Source: Polaromonas sp. (lineage in GTDB: Bacteria > Pseudomonadota > Gammaproteobacteria > Burkholderiales > Burkholderiaceae_C). From it: a DNA stretch of 64,000 nucleotides. The stretch is taken from NCBI GenBank assembly GCA_013298945.1, contig JAAFJR010000009.1, forward strand, positions 1-64,000, written 5' to 3'. Position numbers and translations under genes: made by a program. This document shows, in pieces, positions 53,206-61,665 of the stretch; the stretch's first letter is position 1; the number at the start of each line of letters is the position of its first letter. Under the pieces are notes generated by a model, which was not told the DNA's origin, did no database searches, and saw only the letters and a list, made by a program, of their open reading frames with translations.

Positions 53206-53552
53206 TTCTTTTCTCCGTCGCGTTTTACTTTTTGTTCTTCTGCGGTGAGAATCCACACCTCATGCACCATCCCAGTAGCGGCTTCGCGTCGAAAATTAAC
53301 AACAAACGATTTCCCCTCCAAAGCACCCGTCATTGCCAGCATGCCCTGCTCGTCGCGAATACGCGCACCGGGCGATAGGCGGTCAGCTTTGCCGTCCACT
53401 TCGATTTGCGGAGGTGATTTGAAGGTAATATTGCCGCGCACGGCAGAATCCGGAAAAACACGTGCTATTTGGGCTGTAGCCGGCGCATTTATTGCCTGAG
53501 CAGCTATAAATAATATAGCAAAAATAGAGCTTTTAAGGGTGAAATGTGTCAT
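53202..53552 (-). CDS. Small exported protein of unknown function with repeat-derived signal peptide
   Basis: A 116-residue predicted periplasmic protein. The start chosen is [11 protein letters not shown] at 53552. A Sec-type signal ends in APATA-Q (Ala25-Thr26-Ala27, then Gln28). Codons 12-27 ([16 protein letters not shown]) are supplied by a minus-strand reading of the dispersed repeat. The mature part has [40 protein letters not shown] and [11 protein letters not shown], with no motif I know. It overlaps miaB by 4 bp and so is translated with it. Confidence 0.68.
   Translation of the reverse strand: MTHFTLKSSIFAILFIAAQAINAPATAQIARVFPDSAVRGNITFKSPPQIEVDGKADRLSPGARIRDEQGMLAMTGALEGKSFVVNFRREAATGMVHEVWILTAEEQKVKRDGEKK
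53472..53520 (+). repeat. Dispersed 47-bp repeat, copy R10, inside the signal peptide coding region
   Basis: An almost intact copy (GCCGGCGCATTTATTGCC, then GAGCAGCTATAAATAATATA). The repeat is plus-oriented while the gene is on the minus strand, so the reverse complement is translated. Confidence 0.78.
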
Positions 53553-53642
53553 AAGTGCAGCAGTGACTGGTTTATGTCCAGCGGCTGATATTTGATGGTG
53601 AAGCTGAGATTTTACCGCAGCCCTAGGCACAGCGCCAAAGAA

Positions 53643-54125
53643 CTATTGCACCGCGCGGATGGCGGCAAAGCGTTTTTCCAGTTCGCGACGCATCTCTTTA
53701 CGCACCTCGGCGGCGGCAAAGCGGCGACGGTCATCGACGGAAGTAGGTTTCAACGGCGTCACTGGCACGGGTTTGCGTGCTTCGTCCACCGCCACCATGG
53801 TGAAAAAGCAGCTGTTGACGTGGCGCACTTCGCGGGTGCGGATTTCTTCGGCAATGACCTTGATGCCGATTTCCATGGACGAGGTGCCGGTGTGGTTGAC
53901 CGAGGCCAAAAACGTCACCAGCTCACCCACGTGGATGGGTTGGCGAAACATCACCTGGTCAACATTCAGCGTGACCACATAACGCCCCGCATACCGGCTG
54001 GCACAGGCGTAGGCTACCTGATCGAGCAGCTTCAAAATCGTACCACCATGGACATTGCCCGAAAAATTGGCAGTGTCAGGCGTCATCAACACCGTCATAG
54101 ACAGTTGGTGGGCAGGTAAATCCAT
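53643..54125 (-). CDS. Acyl-CoA thioesterase (hotdog fold, YciA/ACOT type)
   Basis: A 160-residue thioesterase that hydrolyses acyl-CoA. The HGGTILKLLDQVAYACASRY block carries the hotdog helix with the catalytic aspartate, and VTLNVDQVMFRQPIHVGELV and SSMEIGIKVIAEEI follow. Length and motif fit the YciA-like group. It lies between the miaB unit and the garR gene, with 7 bp to garR, so it may be co-transcribed with the sugar-acid genes. Confidence 0.87.
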   Translation of the reverse strand: MDLPAHQLSMTVLMTPDTANFSGNVHGGTILKLLDQVAYACASRYAGRYVVTLNVDQVMFRQPIHVGELVTFLASVNHTGTSSMEIGIKVIAEEIRTREVRHVNSCFFTMVAVDEARKPVPVTPLKPTSVDDRRRFAAAEVRKEMRRELEKRFAAIRAVQ

Positions 54126-54132
54126 CCCTAGA

Positions 54133-55023
54133 TTATGCCTTGGCCACCTCGTGCGCTGCCATGTGCTCTAGTGATTTGACAAGTGCCGAATGATCCAACT
54201 GGTCCCAACCATTGGCAGCGCAAACCTGCATCAGCTGCGCGGCAGAAGCTGTTTGCGGCAGCGCCACGCCCATGGCTTTGGCGCCCGCCATGGCCAAGTT
54301 CAGGTCTTTTTGATGCAAGGCGATGCGGAAACCGGGGTTGAAAGTGCGCTTGATCATGCGTTCGCCATGCACTTCCAAAATGCGGCTGGCGGCAAAACCG
54401 CCCATCAGCGCTTGGCGCACGCGGGCGGGGTCAGCGCCGGCTTTACTGGCAAACAACAGCGCTTCACCGACAGCGGCGATATTGAGAGCCACGATAATCT
54501 GGTTCGCCACTTTGGTGGTTTGACCGTCACCATTGCCACCAACCAGCGTGATGTTTTTGCCCATCAGCTCAAACAGCGGTTTGATACGCTCAAAAACAGC
54601 CTCATCACCACCGATCATGATGGTCAAGCTGGCGGCTTTTGCACCTACCTCGCCACCTGAAACTGGGGCATCCAAGTAATCACTACCTAGCTCGTTGATA
54701 GCCAAAGCAAAACGCTTGGTTTCTATGGGAGAAATAGAGCTCATGTCGACGACGGTTTTAGCCTTACCGCCTCCGCTCTTTAGTCCTTCCGCCACACCCT
54801 CTTTACCAAACAACACCTTGTCAACATCGGGTGTGTCAGGCAGCATCAAAATAATAACGTCTGCAGCGCGTGCCACGTCAGCATTGGTGGCACAAACCGT
54901 GGCTGCGCTTAGTGCTTCTGGCACTTTACTGCGCTTGGGAACGAACAATTCATGCCCCGCTGCCAACAAATGCTGAGCCATGGGCGCGCCCATGATGCCG
55001 AGTCCTATAAATCCGATTTTCAT
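54133..55023 (-). CDS. garR: Tartronate semialdehyde (2-hydroxy-3-oxopropionate) reductase
   Basis: A 296-residue beta-hydroxyacid dehydrogenase that reduces tartronate semialdehyde to glycerate. It has GFIGLGIMGAPMAQHLLAAG (NAD(P) loop), DAPVSGGEVGAKAASLTIMI (substrate loop) and KVANQIIVALNIAAVGEAL (catalytic lysine). With GarL and the two dehydratases beside it, it completes the route from glucarate or galactarate to glycerate. A related reductase, GlxR, works in glyoxylate metabolism, so context decides the name. Confidence 0.86.
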   Translation of the reverse strand: MKIGFIGLGIMGAPMAQHLLAAGHELFVPKRSKVPEALSAATVCATNADVARAADVIILMLPDTPDVDKVLFGKEGVAEGLKSGGGKAKTVVDMSSISPIETKRFALAINELGSDYLDAPVSGGEVGAKAASLTIMIGGDEAVFERIKPLFELMGKNITLVGGNGDGQTTKVANQIIVALNIAAVGEALLFASKAGADPARVRQALMGGFAASRILEVHGERMIKRTFNPGFRIALHQKDLNLAMAGAKAMGVALPQTASAAQLMQVCAANGWDQLDHSALVKSLEHMAAHEVAKA

Positions 55024-55065
55024 GCTCTTTTCCTATAAATTACTGTCTATATTCTTAGTTTTGTA

Positions 55066-55854
55066 TCAATACCCACCAGCCTGAGTCGATGGTGCTGCGG
55101 CACGCATCTTGGCCATGATGGCTTGCGCACCTGCCGCCATCAAACGCGCATCCGAGCCAATGGTGACGAATTGGAAGCCTTCGGCAATGCGCTTCAACGC
55201 TGCTTCGGGTGCACCGTTGTGCACGCCAGCCACCACGCCGTGTGCTTTAGCTCGCGCCAAAATGTGCGCGACGGCTACTTCGGCTTTCGGGTCTAAGTCG
55301 TCAAACTTAGGGGTGCAACCCAAGGCGAGGGACAAATCGGATGGGCCAATATAGATGGCGTCCAGCCCCTCGACCGACAAAATATCGTCCAAATTGTCCA
55401 GCGCTTGCGCGGTTTCAATCATCGCGAAGGTGACGATGGTGTTGTTTGCATGTTTGGCATAATCAGCCCCACCGTACAACAAAGCACGGGTGGGGCCGTA
55501 GCTGCGCGTGCCCTGCGGGGCGTAGTGGGTGTAGGCGACTAGCTTTTGCGCATCTTCACGGCAGTTGATCATGGGGCAAATCACGCCATACGCGCCTGCA
55601 TCCAATGTTTTCATCAAAATGCCAGGCTCTAACCAAGGCACGCGCACCACAGGCACAGTGTTGGTGGTGGAAATAGCTTGCAGCATGGTGACCATCGCTT
55701 GGTAGTCCACGATACCGTGTTGCATGTCTACGACCAGTGAATCCCAGCCTTGGTGCGCCATGGTTTCGGCGGAAAAGCTGTTGGGAATGGCCAGCCAGCC
55801 GTTGGACACGGCACCACCTGATTGCCAAATGGTACGTAATCGGTTTTCTCTCAT
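55066..55854 (-). CDS. garL: HpcH/HpaI family aldolase, probably 5-keto-4-deoxyglucarate aldolase
   Basis: A 262-residue class II aldolase that splits 5-keto-4-deoxy-D-glucarate into pyruvate and tartronate semialdehyde. Motifs are WDSLVVDMQHGIVDYQAMV (catalytic histidine region), PVVRVPWLEPGILMKTLDAG and GLDAIYIGPSDLSLALG. Sequence alone does not separate GarL from other HpaI aldolases; its neighbours, garR and gudD, support GarL. There are 42 bp to garR. Confidence 0.8.
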   Translation of the reverse strand: MRENRLRTIWQSGGAVSNGWLAIPNSFSAETMAHQGWDSLVVDMQHGIVDYQAMVTMLQAISTTNTVPVVRVPWLEPGILMKTLDAGAYGVICPMINCREDAQKLVAYTHYAPQGTRSYGPTRALLYGGADYAKHANNTIVTFAMIETAQALDNLDDILSVEGLDAIYIGPSDLSLALGCTPKFDDLDPKAEVAVAHILARAKAHGVVAGVHNGAPEAALKRIAEGFQFVTIGSDARLMAAGAQAIMAKMRAAAPSTQAGGY

Positions 55855-55901
55855 TTTTTGCTCCTAGTTATTTTTAATGTTGCTGTTCTATTATTGGCCA
55901 C

Positions 55902-57248
55902 CTAGCGGTCAAACGCTGGGCGTTTGGAGTCGAACTTCCAGTTCGGAATCAAATACTGCATCGCAGTTGCATCATCACGTGACCCTAAGCCGTGCTGTTT
56001 GTAGAGTTGATGTGCTTTTTCAACTTTGGCCATGTCTAACTCTACGCCCAAGCCCGGTTTTTGAGGGACTTGCACCATGCCACCTTTGATTTGCAGTGGC
56101 TCTTTGGTGAGCCCTTGGCCATCTTGCCAAATCCAGTGCGTATCAATAGCCGTAACTTTGCCTGGCGCGGCAGCACCAACGTGGGTGAACATGGCCAGTG
56201 ACACATCGAAGTGGTTGTTGGAATGCGAGCCCCACGTCAGCCCCCAATCACGACAGGTTTGCGCCACGCGAACGGAGCCCGCCATAGTCCAAAAATGCGG
56301 ATCTGCCAATGGAATATCCACCGACTGCAGCGATAGCGCGTGGCTCAATTGACGCCAATCGGTGGCGATCATATTGGTCGCCGTTGGCAGCCCTGTGGCA
56401 CGGCGGAACTCGGCCATGACTTCGCGACCAGAGAAACCATCTTCCGCACCACACGGGTCTTCAGCGTAGGCGACAATGTTTTTGGTGTCGCGCATCAAAC
56501 GAATCGCATCTTTCAGCAACCAACCACCATTCGGATCCAATGTGACACGTGCTTGCGGGAAGCGCTCGTGCAAAGCTGTGACGGCTGCAATTTCGTCTTC
56601 ACCGCGCAGCACACCGCCTTTGAGTTTGAAGTCATTAAAGCCATAGCGCTCATGCGCCGCTTCGGCTTGACGAACAATAGTTTCAGGTGTCAAAGCGACG
56701 TCATGACGCACGCGTGACCAGTTGTTGTCAGCATCCGGTTCGCTGTTGTAAGGTAAATCGGTTTTGGTGCGGTCGCCCACATAAAACAGATAACCCAGCA
56801 TTTCGACCGCATCGCGCTGCTGGCCTTCACCCAACAACGCGGCCACTGGCACGCCAAGGTGCTGACCGAGCAAGTCCAACAAGGCGGACTCAATGGCAGT
56901 CACCGCATGGATGGTGGTGCGTAAATCGAAGGTTTGCTGGCCACGGCCCCCGCTATCGCGGTCGGCAAATTGGTTTTGCACCTTACGCAACATTTCTTGC
57001 ACGTTCCCCAAAGACTGCCCCACCACCAAAGGCGCTGCGTCTTCCAAAGTTTGGCGAATTTTCTCGCCACCCGGCACTTCGCCAACGCCAGTGTTGCCAG
57101 CGCTGTCAGTCAAAATCAAAATATTGCGGGTGAAGTACGGGCCGTGCGCACCGCTCAGGTTGAGCAACATGCTGTCGCGTCCTGCAACAGGAATGGCGCG
57201 TAAGCTGGTGATTTTTGGGGTAGCTTTAACGCTATCGTTAATGCTCAT
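55902..57248 (-). CDS. gudD: Glucarate dehydratase
   Basis: A 448-residue enolase-superfamily enzyme that dehydrates D-glucarate to 5-keto-4-deoxyglucarate. [11 protein letters not shown] carries the Lys-x-Lys base, [10 protein letters not shown] and [13 protein letters not shown] the metal-binding acids, and [17 protein letters not shown] the catalytic histidine. Length and the [16 protein letters not shown] block fit GudD. It heads the minus-strand gudD-garL-garR unit and is divergent from garD with a 73-bp gap bearing a palindrome. Confidence 0.93.
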   Translation of the reverse strand: MSINDSVKATPKITSLRAIPVAGRDSMLLNLSGAHGPYFTRNILILTDSAGNTGVGEVPGGEKIRQTLEDAAPLVVGQSLGNVQEMLRKVQNQFADRDSGGRGQQTFDLRTTIHAVTAIESALLDLLGQHLGVPVAALLGEGQQRDAVEMLGYLFYVGDRTKTDLPYNSEPDADNNWSRVRHDVALTPETIVRQAEAAHERYGFNDFKLKGGVLRGEDEIAAVTALHERFPQARVTLDPNGGWLLKDAIRLMRDTKNIVAYAEDPCGAEDGFSGREVMAEFRRATGLPTATNMIATDWRQLSHALSLQSVDIPLADPHFWTMAGSVRVAQTCRDWGLTWGSHSNNHFDVSLAMFTHVGAAAPGKVTAIDTHWIWQDGQGLTKEPLQIKGGMVQVPQKPGLGVELDMAKVEKAHQLYKQHGLGSRDDATAMQYLIPNWKFDSKRPAFDR

Positions 57249-57279
57249 ATATATTTATCATTGGTCTATAATTCTAAGT

Positions 57280-57295
57280 TATCAGTTGTCTGATA
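57280..57295. promoter_or_regulatory. Palindromic operator between gudD and garD
   Basis: TATCAGTTGTCTGATA has perfect 6-bp arms (TATCAG, CTGATA) around TTGT. It sits 8 bp after a perfect TATAAT (57267-57272) and 26 bp before the garD ATG. The pattern resembles binding sites of GntR/FadR-type regulators of sugar-acid catabolism. No regulator gene is present in the window. Confidence 0.55.
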
Positions 57296-57321
57296 TCTAT
57301 CATACCAGCAGGATCCTCACC

Positions 57322-58917
57322 ATGCAAGAGCACCCATTACCGCAAGCCAATAAACCGCTCACCATCAGCATGCACCCCAGCGACAACGTGGCTATCGTTG
57401 CGAACGATGGCGGGCTGCCTGCAGGCACAGTGTTGTCTACGGGCTTGGTACTGAAAGACAAAGTGCCACAAGGCCACAAAGTCGCGTTGGTCGATTTGGC
57501 CGCTGATGCGCCCGTGTTGCGCTACGGCATCCCCATCGGCTACGCGCTCAAAGACATTCCCGCTGGCAGTTGGGTGCATGAGCGCTTGCTGCACATGCCC
57601 GATGCAAGGGAGCTGGACAATCTACCTATTTCCACCATCAAACCCGCCGCACAGCCACCGCTTGAAGGCTACACCTTTGAGGGCTATCGCAACGCAGATG
57701 GCTCCGTGGGTACGCGCAACATTTTGGCCATTACACAAACTGTGCAGTGCGTGGCTGGCGTGACCGACTTTGCCGTACAGCGCATCAAAGCGGAACTGTT
57801 AACCAAATTTCCTAACGTGGATGATGTTGTCGCGTTGGATCATACCTATGGTTGCGGCGTGGCGATTGACGCACCGGGTGCGGAAATCCCCATACGCACC
57901 CTGCGCAATATCAGCTTGAACCCCAACTTTGGCGGTGAAGTGATGATGGTGAGCTTGGGCTGCGAGAAGCTGCAACCGGAGCGCTTGCTGCCGCCAGGCT
58001 CGATACCTATTTCTGACGAACGCCAAGCTGGCGTGACTGCTGGCACAGATTTAGGATTTGACAACGTCTGTTTACAGGACGAAGCCCACGTCGGCTTCAT
58101 GTCTATGGTCGAGTCCATCATGCGCCAAGCCGAAACCCACTTGCAACGATTAAACAAACGCCGTCGTGAAACCGTGCCCGCCAGCGAGCTGGTGGTCGGT
58201 GTGCAATGCGGTGGCAGTGATGCATTCTCAGGCGTCACCGCCAACCCAGCTGTCGGTTATTGCACCGATTTGCTGGTGCGTGCCGGTGCCAGCGTGATGT
58301 TTTCAGAAACCACCGAAGTGCGCGACGGCATAGACCAGCTCACCTCACGCGCCTCCACACCCGAAGTGGCCGAAGCCATGATCCGTGAAATGGCTTGGTA
58401 CGACGCCTACCTACAACGCGGCAAAGTTGACCGCAGCGCCAACACCACGCCGGGCAACAAAAAAGGCGGTTTGTCCAACATTGTCGAAAAAGCCATGGGC
58501 TCCATCGTCAAATCCGGCTCAGCCCCTATCACCTGTGTTTTATCACCCGGTGAAAAGCTCAAGCAAAAAGGATTGACTTACGCAGCCACCCCCGCCAGCG
58601 ACTTCATCTGTGGAACCCTGCAACTGGCGGCGGGCATGAATTTGCATGTTTTCACCACCGGACGCGGCACACCTTATGGCTTGGCCGAGTGCCCCGTCAT
58701 CAAGGTCGCCACCCGCAGTGATTTGGCGCGGCGTTGGCATGACCTCATGGACATCAACGCCGGTTCTATTGCCGACGGCAGCAAAACCATTGAAGACGTG
58801 GGCTGGGAGATGTTCAAGCTTATGCTGGAAGTGGCCAGTGGCCGCAAAAAGACCTGGGCCGAGCATTGGAAACTGCACAATGCGCTGGTGTTGTTTAACC
58901 CTGCACCGGTGACTTGA
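57322..58917 (+). CDS. garD: Galactarate dehydratase
   Basis: A 531-residue enzyme that dehydrates galactarate to 5-keto-4-deoxyglucarate, joining the GudD route. I start it at the ATG at 57322 ([13 protein letters not shown]), with AGCAGGA upstream; the frame is open for a further 429 bases but that part overlaps gudD. The N-terminal SAF domain (about 20-105) is followed by [50 protein letters not shown] and FCGT-like [17 protein letters not shown]. The length fits GarD/UxaA family members. Confidence 0.92.
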   Translation: MQEHPLPQANKPLTISMHPSDNVAIVANDGGLPAGTVLSTGLVLKDKVPQGHKVALVDLAADAPVLRYGIPIGYALKDIPAGSWVHERLLHMPDARELDNLPISTIKPAAQPPLEGYTFEGYRNADGSVGTRNILAITQTVQCVAGVTDFAVQRIKAELLTKFPNVDDVVALDHTYGCGVAIDAPGAEIPIRTLRNISLNPNFGGEVMMVSLGCEKLQPERLLPPGSIPISDERQAGVTAGTDLGFDNVCLQDEAHVGFMSMVESIMRQAETHLQRLNKRRRETVPASELVVGVQCGGSDAFSGVTANPAVGYCTDLLVRAGASVMFSETTEVRDGIDQLTSRASTPEVAEAMIREMAWYDAYLQRGKVDRSANTTPGNKKGGLSNIVEKAMGSIVKSGSAPITCVLSPGEKLKQKGLTYAATPASDFICGTLQLAAGMNLHVFTTGRGTPYGLAECPVIKVATRSDLARRWHDLMDINAGSIADGSKTIEDVGWEMFKLMLEVASGRKKTWAEHWKLHNALVLFNPAPVT

Positions 58918-58935
58918 TAAAAAAGCAAGCCTTCA

Positions 58936-59079
58936 CCATCAAAAATCCTTTTCAACGAGCGCATTGAAATCAAAGAGGGCTGCATGCTCGTGCCTACGCG
59001 GCCAGGTTTGGGACTGAGTTTGAGTGAGCAATCGCAGGCATGGGTTCGGGAGACGGAAACTATGGGGAAGCGGGCTTAA
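58936..59079 (+). pseudogene. C-terminal remnant of an enolase-superfamily (MR/MLE) gene
   Basis: Immediately after garD, one plus-strand frame encodes FNERIEIKEGCMLVPTRPGL and then GLSLSEQSQAW before a stop at 59077-59079. The pattern GxMxVPxRPGLGLxLSEQxxAW is the characteristic C-terminus of mandelate racemase-type dehydratases of the sugar-acid group. No upstream part of the gene exists: about 20 bp separate it from the garD stop. It ends 17 bp before the end of hsdM, so it marks a rearrangement junction. Confidence 0.6.
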
Positions 59080-59095
59080 AAAATCAGATCCACCA

Positions 59096-60556
59096 TTAGT
59101 GGCTCCGTAATTCAATCGCCACATCCCGAAAAGAAGCTAGTGCAGCCTCAAGATGATCAATAATTTCTTGCTGTAACACTTCAGGCGGTGGCAAATCATC
59201 TAGGTTGTCCAGGCTATCGTCCTTTAGCCAGAAAATATCCAGACTAGCCTTGTCGCGAGCCACCAGATCTTCGTACTTGAAAAATTTGAAACGCTCAGTG
59301 GCGACGCGCTCATGGCGATTCTGTGGGTTGTAGCAATCCATGAAATCCTGCAAGTCATCCAGTTTCAATGTACGAGTTTTCAGCGTGAAATGCTTGTTGG
59401 TGCGTAAATCGTAAAACCAGATCCCCTTGGTGTGTATTTGACCGTCCTTGGGCTTGGCATCGAAGAACACCACGTTGGCCTTCACGCCCTGGGCATAAAA
59501 AATGCCGGTGGGCAAGCGCAAAATAGTGTGCACATCACAGGTTTCTAGAAGCTTTTTGCGGATTTTCTCGCCCGCACCGCCTTCAAACAACACATTGTCG
59601 GGCAACACCACGGCGGCCTTACCAGTCACCTTCATCATGCTCACGATGTGTTGCAAAAAGTTGAGCTGCTTGTTTGATGTGGTCTCCCAGAAGTCTTGCC
59701 GCTCGTAAGTCAGCGCCTCTTTGTCTTCCTCACCCTCTTCGTTGGTAATGGTCATACTGCTCTTTTTACCGAAGGGCGGGTTGGCCAGCACGTAGTCCAC
59801 TTTCAGTTTGGACTCGGTGATCAAGGCATCCGAACGCGCCACCAAGGGCTCGCCATCCAGCTCCCCCACGTTGTGCAAAAACAGATTCATCAAACACATG
59901 CGTCGGGTGTTTGGCACGATCTCGTTGCCGTGGAACGTCTTGTCGCGCAAAAACTCTTTTTGCGCTTTATTCAGCTTGGCCTCTGGTCGGGTGAGCCAGT
60001 TGTAGGCCCCCAGAAAAAAACCACCCGTGCCGCAGGCTGGGTCTGCAATTGTCTTCATTGGCTCAGGGCGCACGCAGGCCACCATAGCTTCGATCAGAGC
60101 CCGTGGCGTGAAGTACTGGCCCGCACCACTCTTGGTGTCTTCCGCGTTCTTTTGCAAAAGGCCTTCGTACAGATCGCCTTTGGTATCTGCATCCAAGCTG
60201 ATCCAGTTTTCCGCATCTATCAGCTGAACCAGGCGCGAGAGCTTAGCCGGGTCTTGAATCTTATTCTGCGCCTTGAAGAAAATCGCTCCCAGCATGCCGC
60301 CCTCTTGCCCCAGCTTGTGCAGGGTGGCGAGATAATGCGCCTCCAGCGGCTCGCCCACTTTGGGCGTCAGACTGGCCCAGTCATAACCCTTGGGAATATG
60401 CGTGTCGCGGTTGTAGGGCTCTTGCGCATATTCGTGCGCCAGTTTCAGGAACAGCAGATAAGTAAGCTGTTCCAAATAATCACCATAGCCCACGCCGTCG
60501 TCGCGTAAGGTGTGGCAGAAATTCCAGACTTTCTGGACGAGGGAGGATGTGTTCAT
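59096..60556 (-). CDS. hsdM: Type I restriction-modification methyltransferase subunit
   Basis: A 486-residue adenine-N6 DNA methyltransferase subunit. The N-terminal HsdM domain (LVQKVWNFCHTLRDDGVGYG, DYLEQLTYLLFLKLAHE) is followed by the SAM motif ADPACGTGGFFLGAYNWL and the catalytic NPPFGKKS. It appears complete. It overlaps the DUF1016 gene by 4 bp, and is the last gene of the hsdR-hsdS-DUF1016-hsdM operon. This order, with hsdR first, differs from the common hsdR-hsdM-hsdS. Confidence 0.95.
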   Translation of the reverse strand: MNTSSLVQKVWNFCHTLRDDGVGYGDYLEQLTYLLFLKLAHEYAQEPYNRDTHIPKGYDWASLTPKVGEPLEAHYLATLHKLGQEGGMLGAIFFKAQNKIQDPAKLSRLVQLIDAENWISLDADTKGDLYEGLLQKNAEDTKSGAGQYFTPRALIEAMVACVRPEPMKTIADPACGTGGFFLGAYNWLTRPEAKLNKAQKEFLRDKTFHGNEIVPNTRRMCLMNLFLHNVGELDGEPLVARSDALITESKLKVDYVLANPPFGKKSSMTITNEEGEEDKEALTYERQDFWETTSNKQLNFLQHIVSMMKVTGKAAVVLPDNVLFEGGAGEKIRKKLLETCDVHTILRLPTGIFYAQGVKANVVFFDAKPKDGQIHTKGIWFYDLRTNKHFTLKTRTLKLDDLQDFMDCYNPQNRHERVATERFKFFKYEDLVARDKASLDIFWLKDDSLDNLDDLPPPEVLQQEIIDHLEAALASFRDVAIELRSH

Positions 60557-61665
60557 TCTTCGTTTGCCTTGTTGTCCAGACGGGCTCGGGCAGCCAGCAT
60601 GGCGCTGTGAATTTTTTGTTCGAAAGCCTCGCGTGGTGGCAATACCGTCAAGTACTCCGCCACGTGGATGCCTGACTTATCCAGCTCCAGCAATTCGATT
60701 TGCTCTCGCTTCTTACCTGTACACAGGATGATCCCCAAAGGCGACCCATCTCCCGGCTCCTGATCATGCTTGGCTAACCAACGCAGGTACAACTCCATTT
60801 GTCCCTTGTACTCGGCCTTGAACTCACCCAGCTTCAGCTCGATGGCCACCAGTCGGCGCAGCTTGCGGTTGTAAAACAGCAGGTCGATATAGAAATCGTC
60901 ATTGTCGAGCTGGATGCGCCGCTGCCGCGCCACGAAGCTGAAACCCGCGCCCAGCTCCAAAAGGAAGGTCTCCAGCTCGCGCAGAATAGCGTCTTCAAGG
61001 TCTTTTTCCAAGTGGCGGTCCTGCAGACCCAGAAAATCCAGCAGATAAGGGTCTTTCAAGACGAAAGGCGGAGCCAAGCCACCGCCCGTCTGCAAACCGT
61101 CCAGCGCGTTACGGATGAACTGCTCGGGCTGCTTGGAAACTGCGGTGCGCTCGAACAGCAGGCTACCAATTCGCTCGCGCAGCGTGCGCACGCTCCAACC
61201 CTCCAACGCACAGAGCTGGGCATAGAAATCCCGCGCCAGCGGGTCTTTCAGGTAGATCAAGTCCAGAAAATGGCTCCAGCTCAATTGTCGCGACAGTGTC
61301 GAGACAATTTCAGCATCCGGAAATGCCTGAGCAAACTGAACCATGCGCCACAGACTGCGCGCGCTGAATCCCCGACCGTAGTGAGACACCAATTCTGCCG
61401 ACACTGTTGGCAGAATCTCTTGCCCGTAAGCCGCACGGGCCTGCCCCAGCACCTCGGTGTGAATACGCTGCCCTATGCGCCAATACAGCAAGGTCAGACT
61501 GGTGTTCACCGCCACAGCAGCAGTATGGCGAGCCGTGTCGATAAGCTGCCGCAGATCGGCCACCAAAGGGGCTTGCGCCTCTGCACTGGCAAATTTGGCT
61601 GACACCATCAACCCCGCCGTGGGCGCTTTTTTCGCACTGACTGTCTTTTTGACTGGGCTCATCAA
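60553..61665 (-). CDS. DUF1016 (YhcG-like) PDDEXK nuclease-family protein
   Basis: A 370-residue protein of the DUF1016/YhcG family. The N-terminal helical domain has LLYWRIGQRIHTEVLGQARA, GFSARSLWRMVQFAQAFPD and LSWSHFLDLIYLKDP. The C-terminal domain (about 230-350) is PD-(D/E)XK-like, with DFYIDLLFYNRKLRRLVAIE, ELKLGEFKAEYKGQMELYLR and GIILCTGKKREQIELLEL. Family members are often found in or beside type I restriction operons. Here it lies between hsdS and hsdM with 4-bp overlaps on both sides, so it is made with them. Confidence 0.85.
   Translation of the reverse strand: MMSPVKKTVSAKKAPTAGLMVSAKFASAEAQAPLVADLRQLIDTARHTAAVAVNTSLTLLYWRIGQRIHTEVLGQARAAYGQEILPTVSAELVSHYGRGFSARSLWRMVQFAQAFPDAEIVSTLSRQLSWSHFLDLIYLKDPLARDFYAQLCALEGWSVRTLRERIGSLLFERTAVSKQPEQFIRNALDGLQTGGGLAPPFVLKDPYLLDFLGLQDRHLEKDLEDAILRELETFLLELGAGFSFVARQRRIQLDNDDFYIDLLFYNRKLRRLVAIELKLGEFKAEYKGQMELYLRWLAKHDQEPGDGSPLGIILCTGKKREQIELLELDKSGIHVAEYLTVLPPREAFEQKIHSAMLAARARLDNKANEE

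Noticed and set aside
56893-57321. N-terminal extension of garD
   Set aside because: The frame stays open but runs antisense across gudD; the family start is at 57322.
59696-60508. 270-codon plus-strand frame opposite hsdM
   Set aside because: It lies wholly inside hsdM, which has all family motifs; the antisense frame has no motif or ribosome site. The same holds for 60799-61602 opposite the DUF1016 gene.
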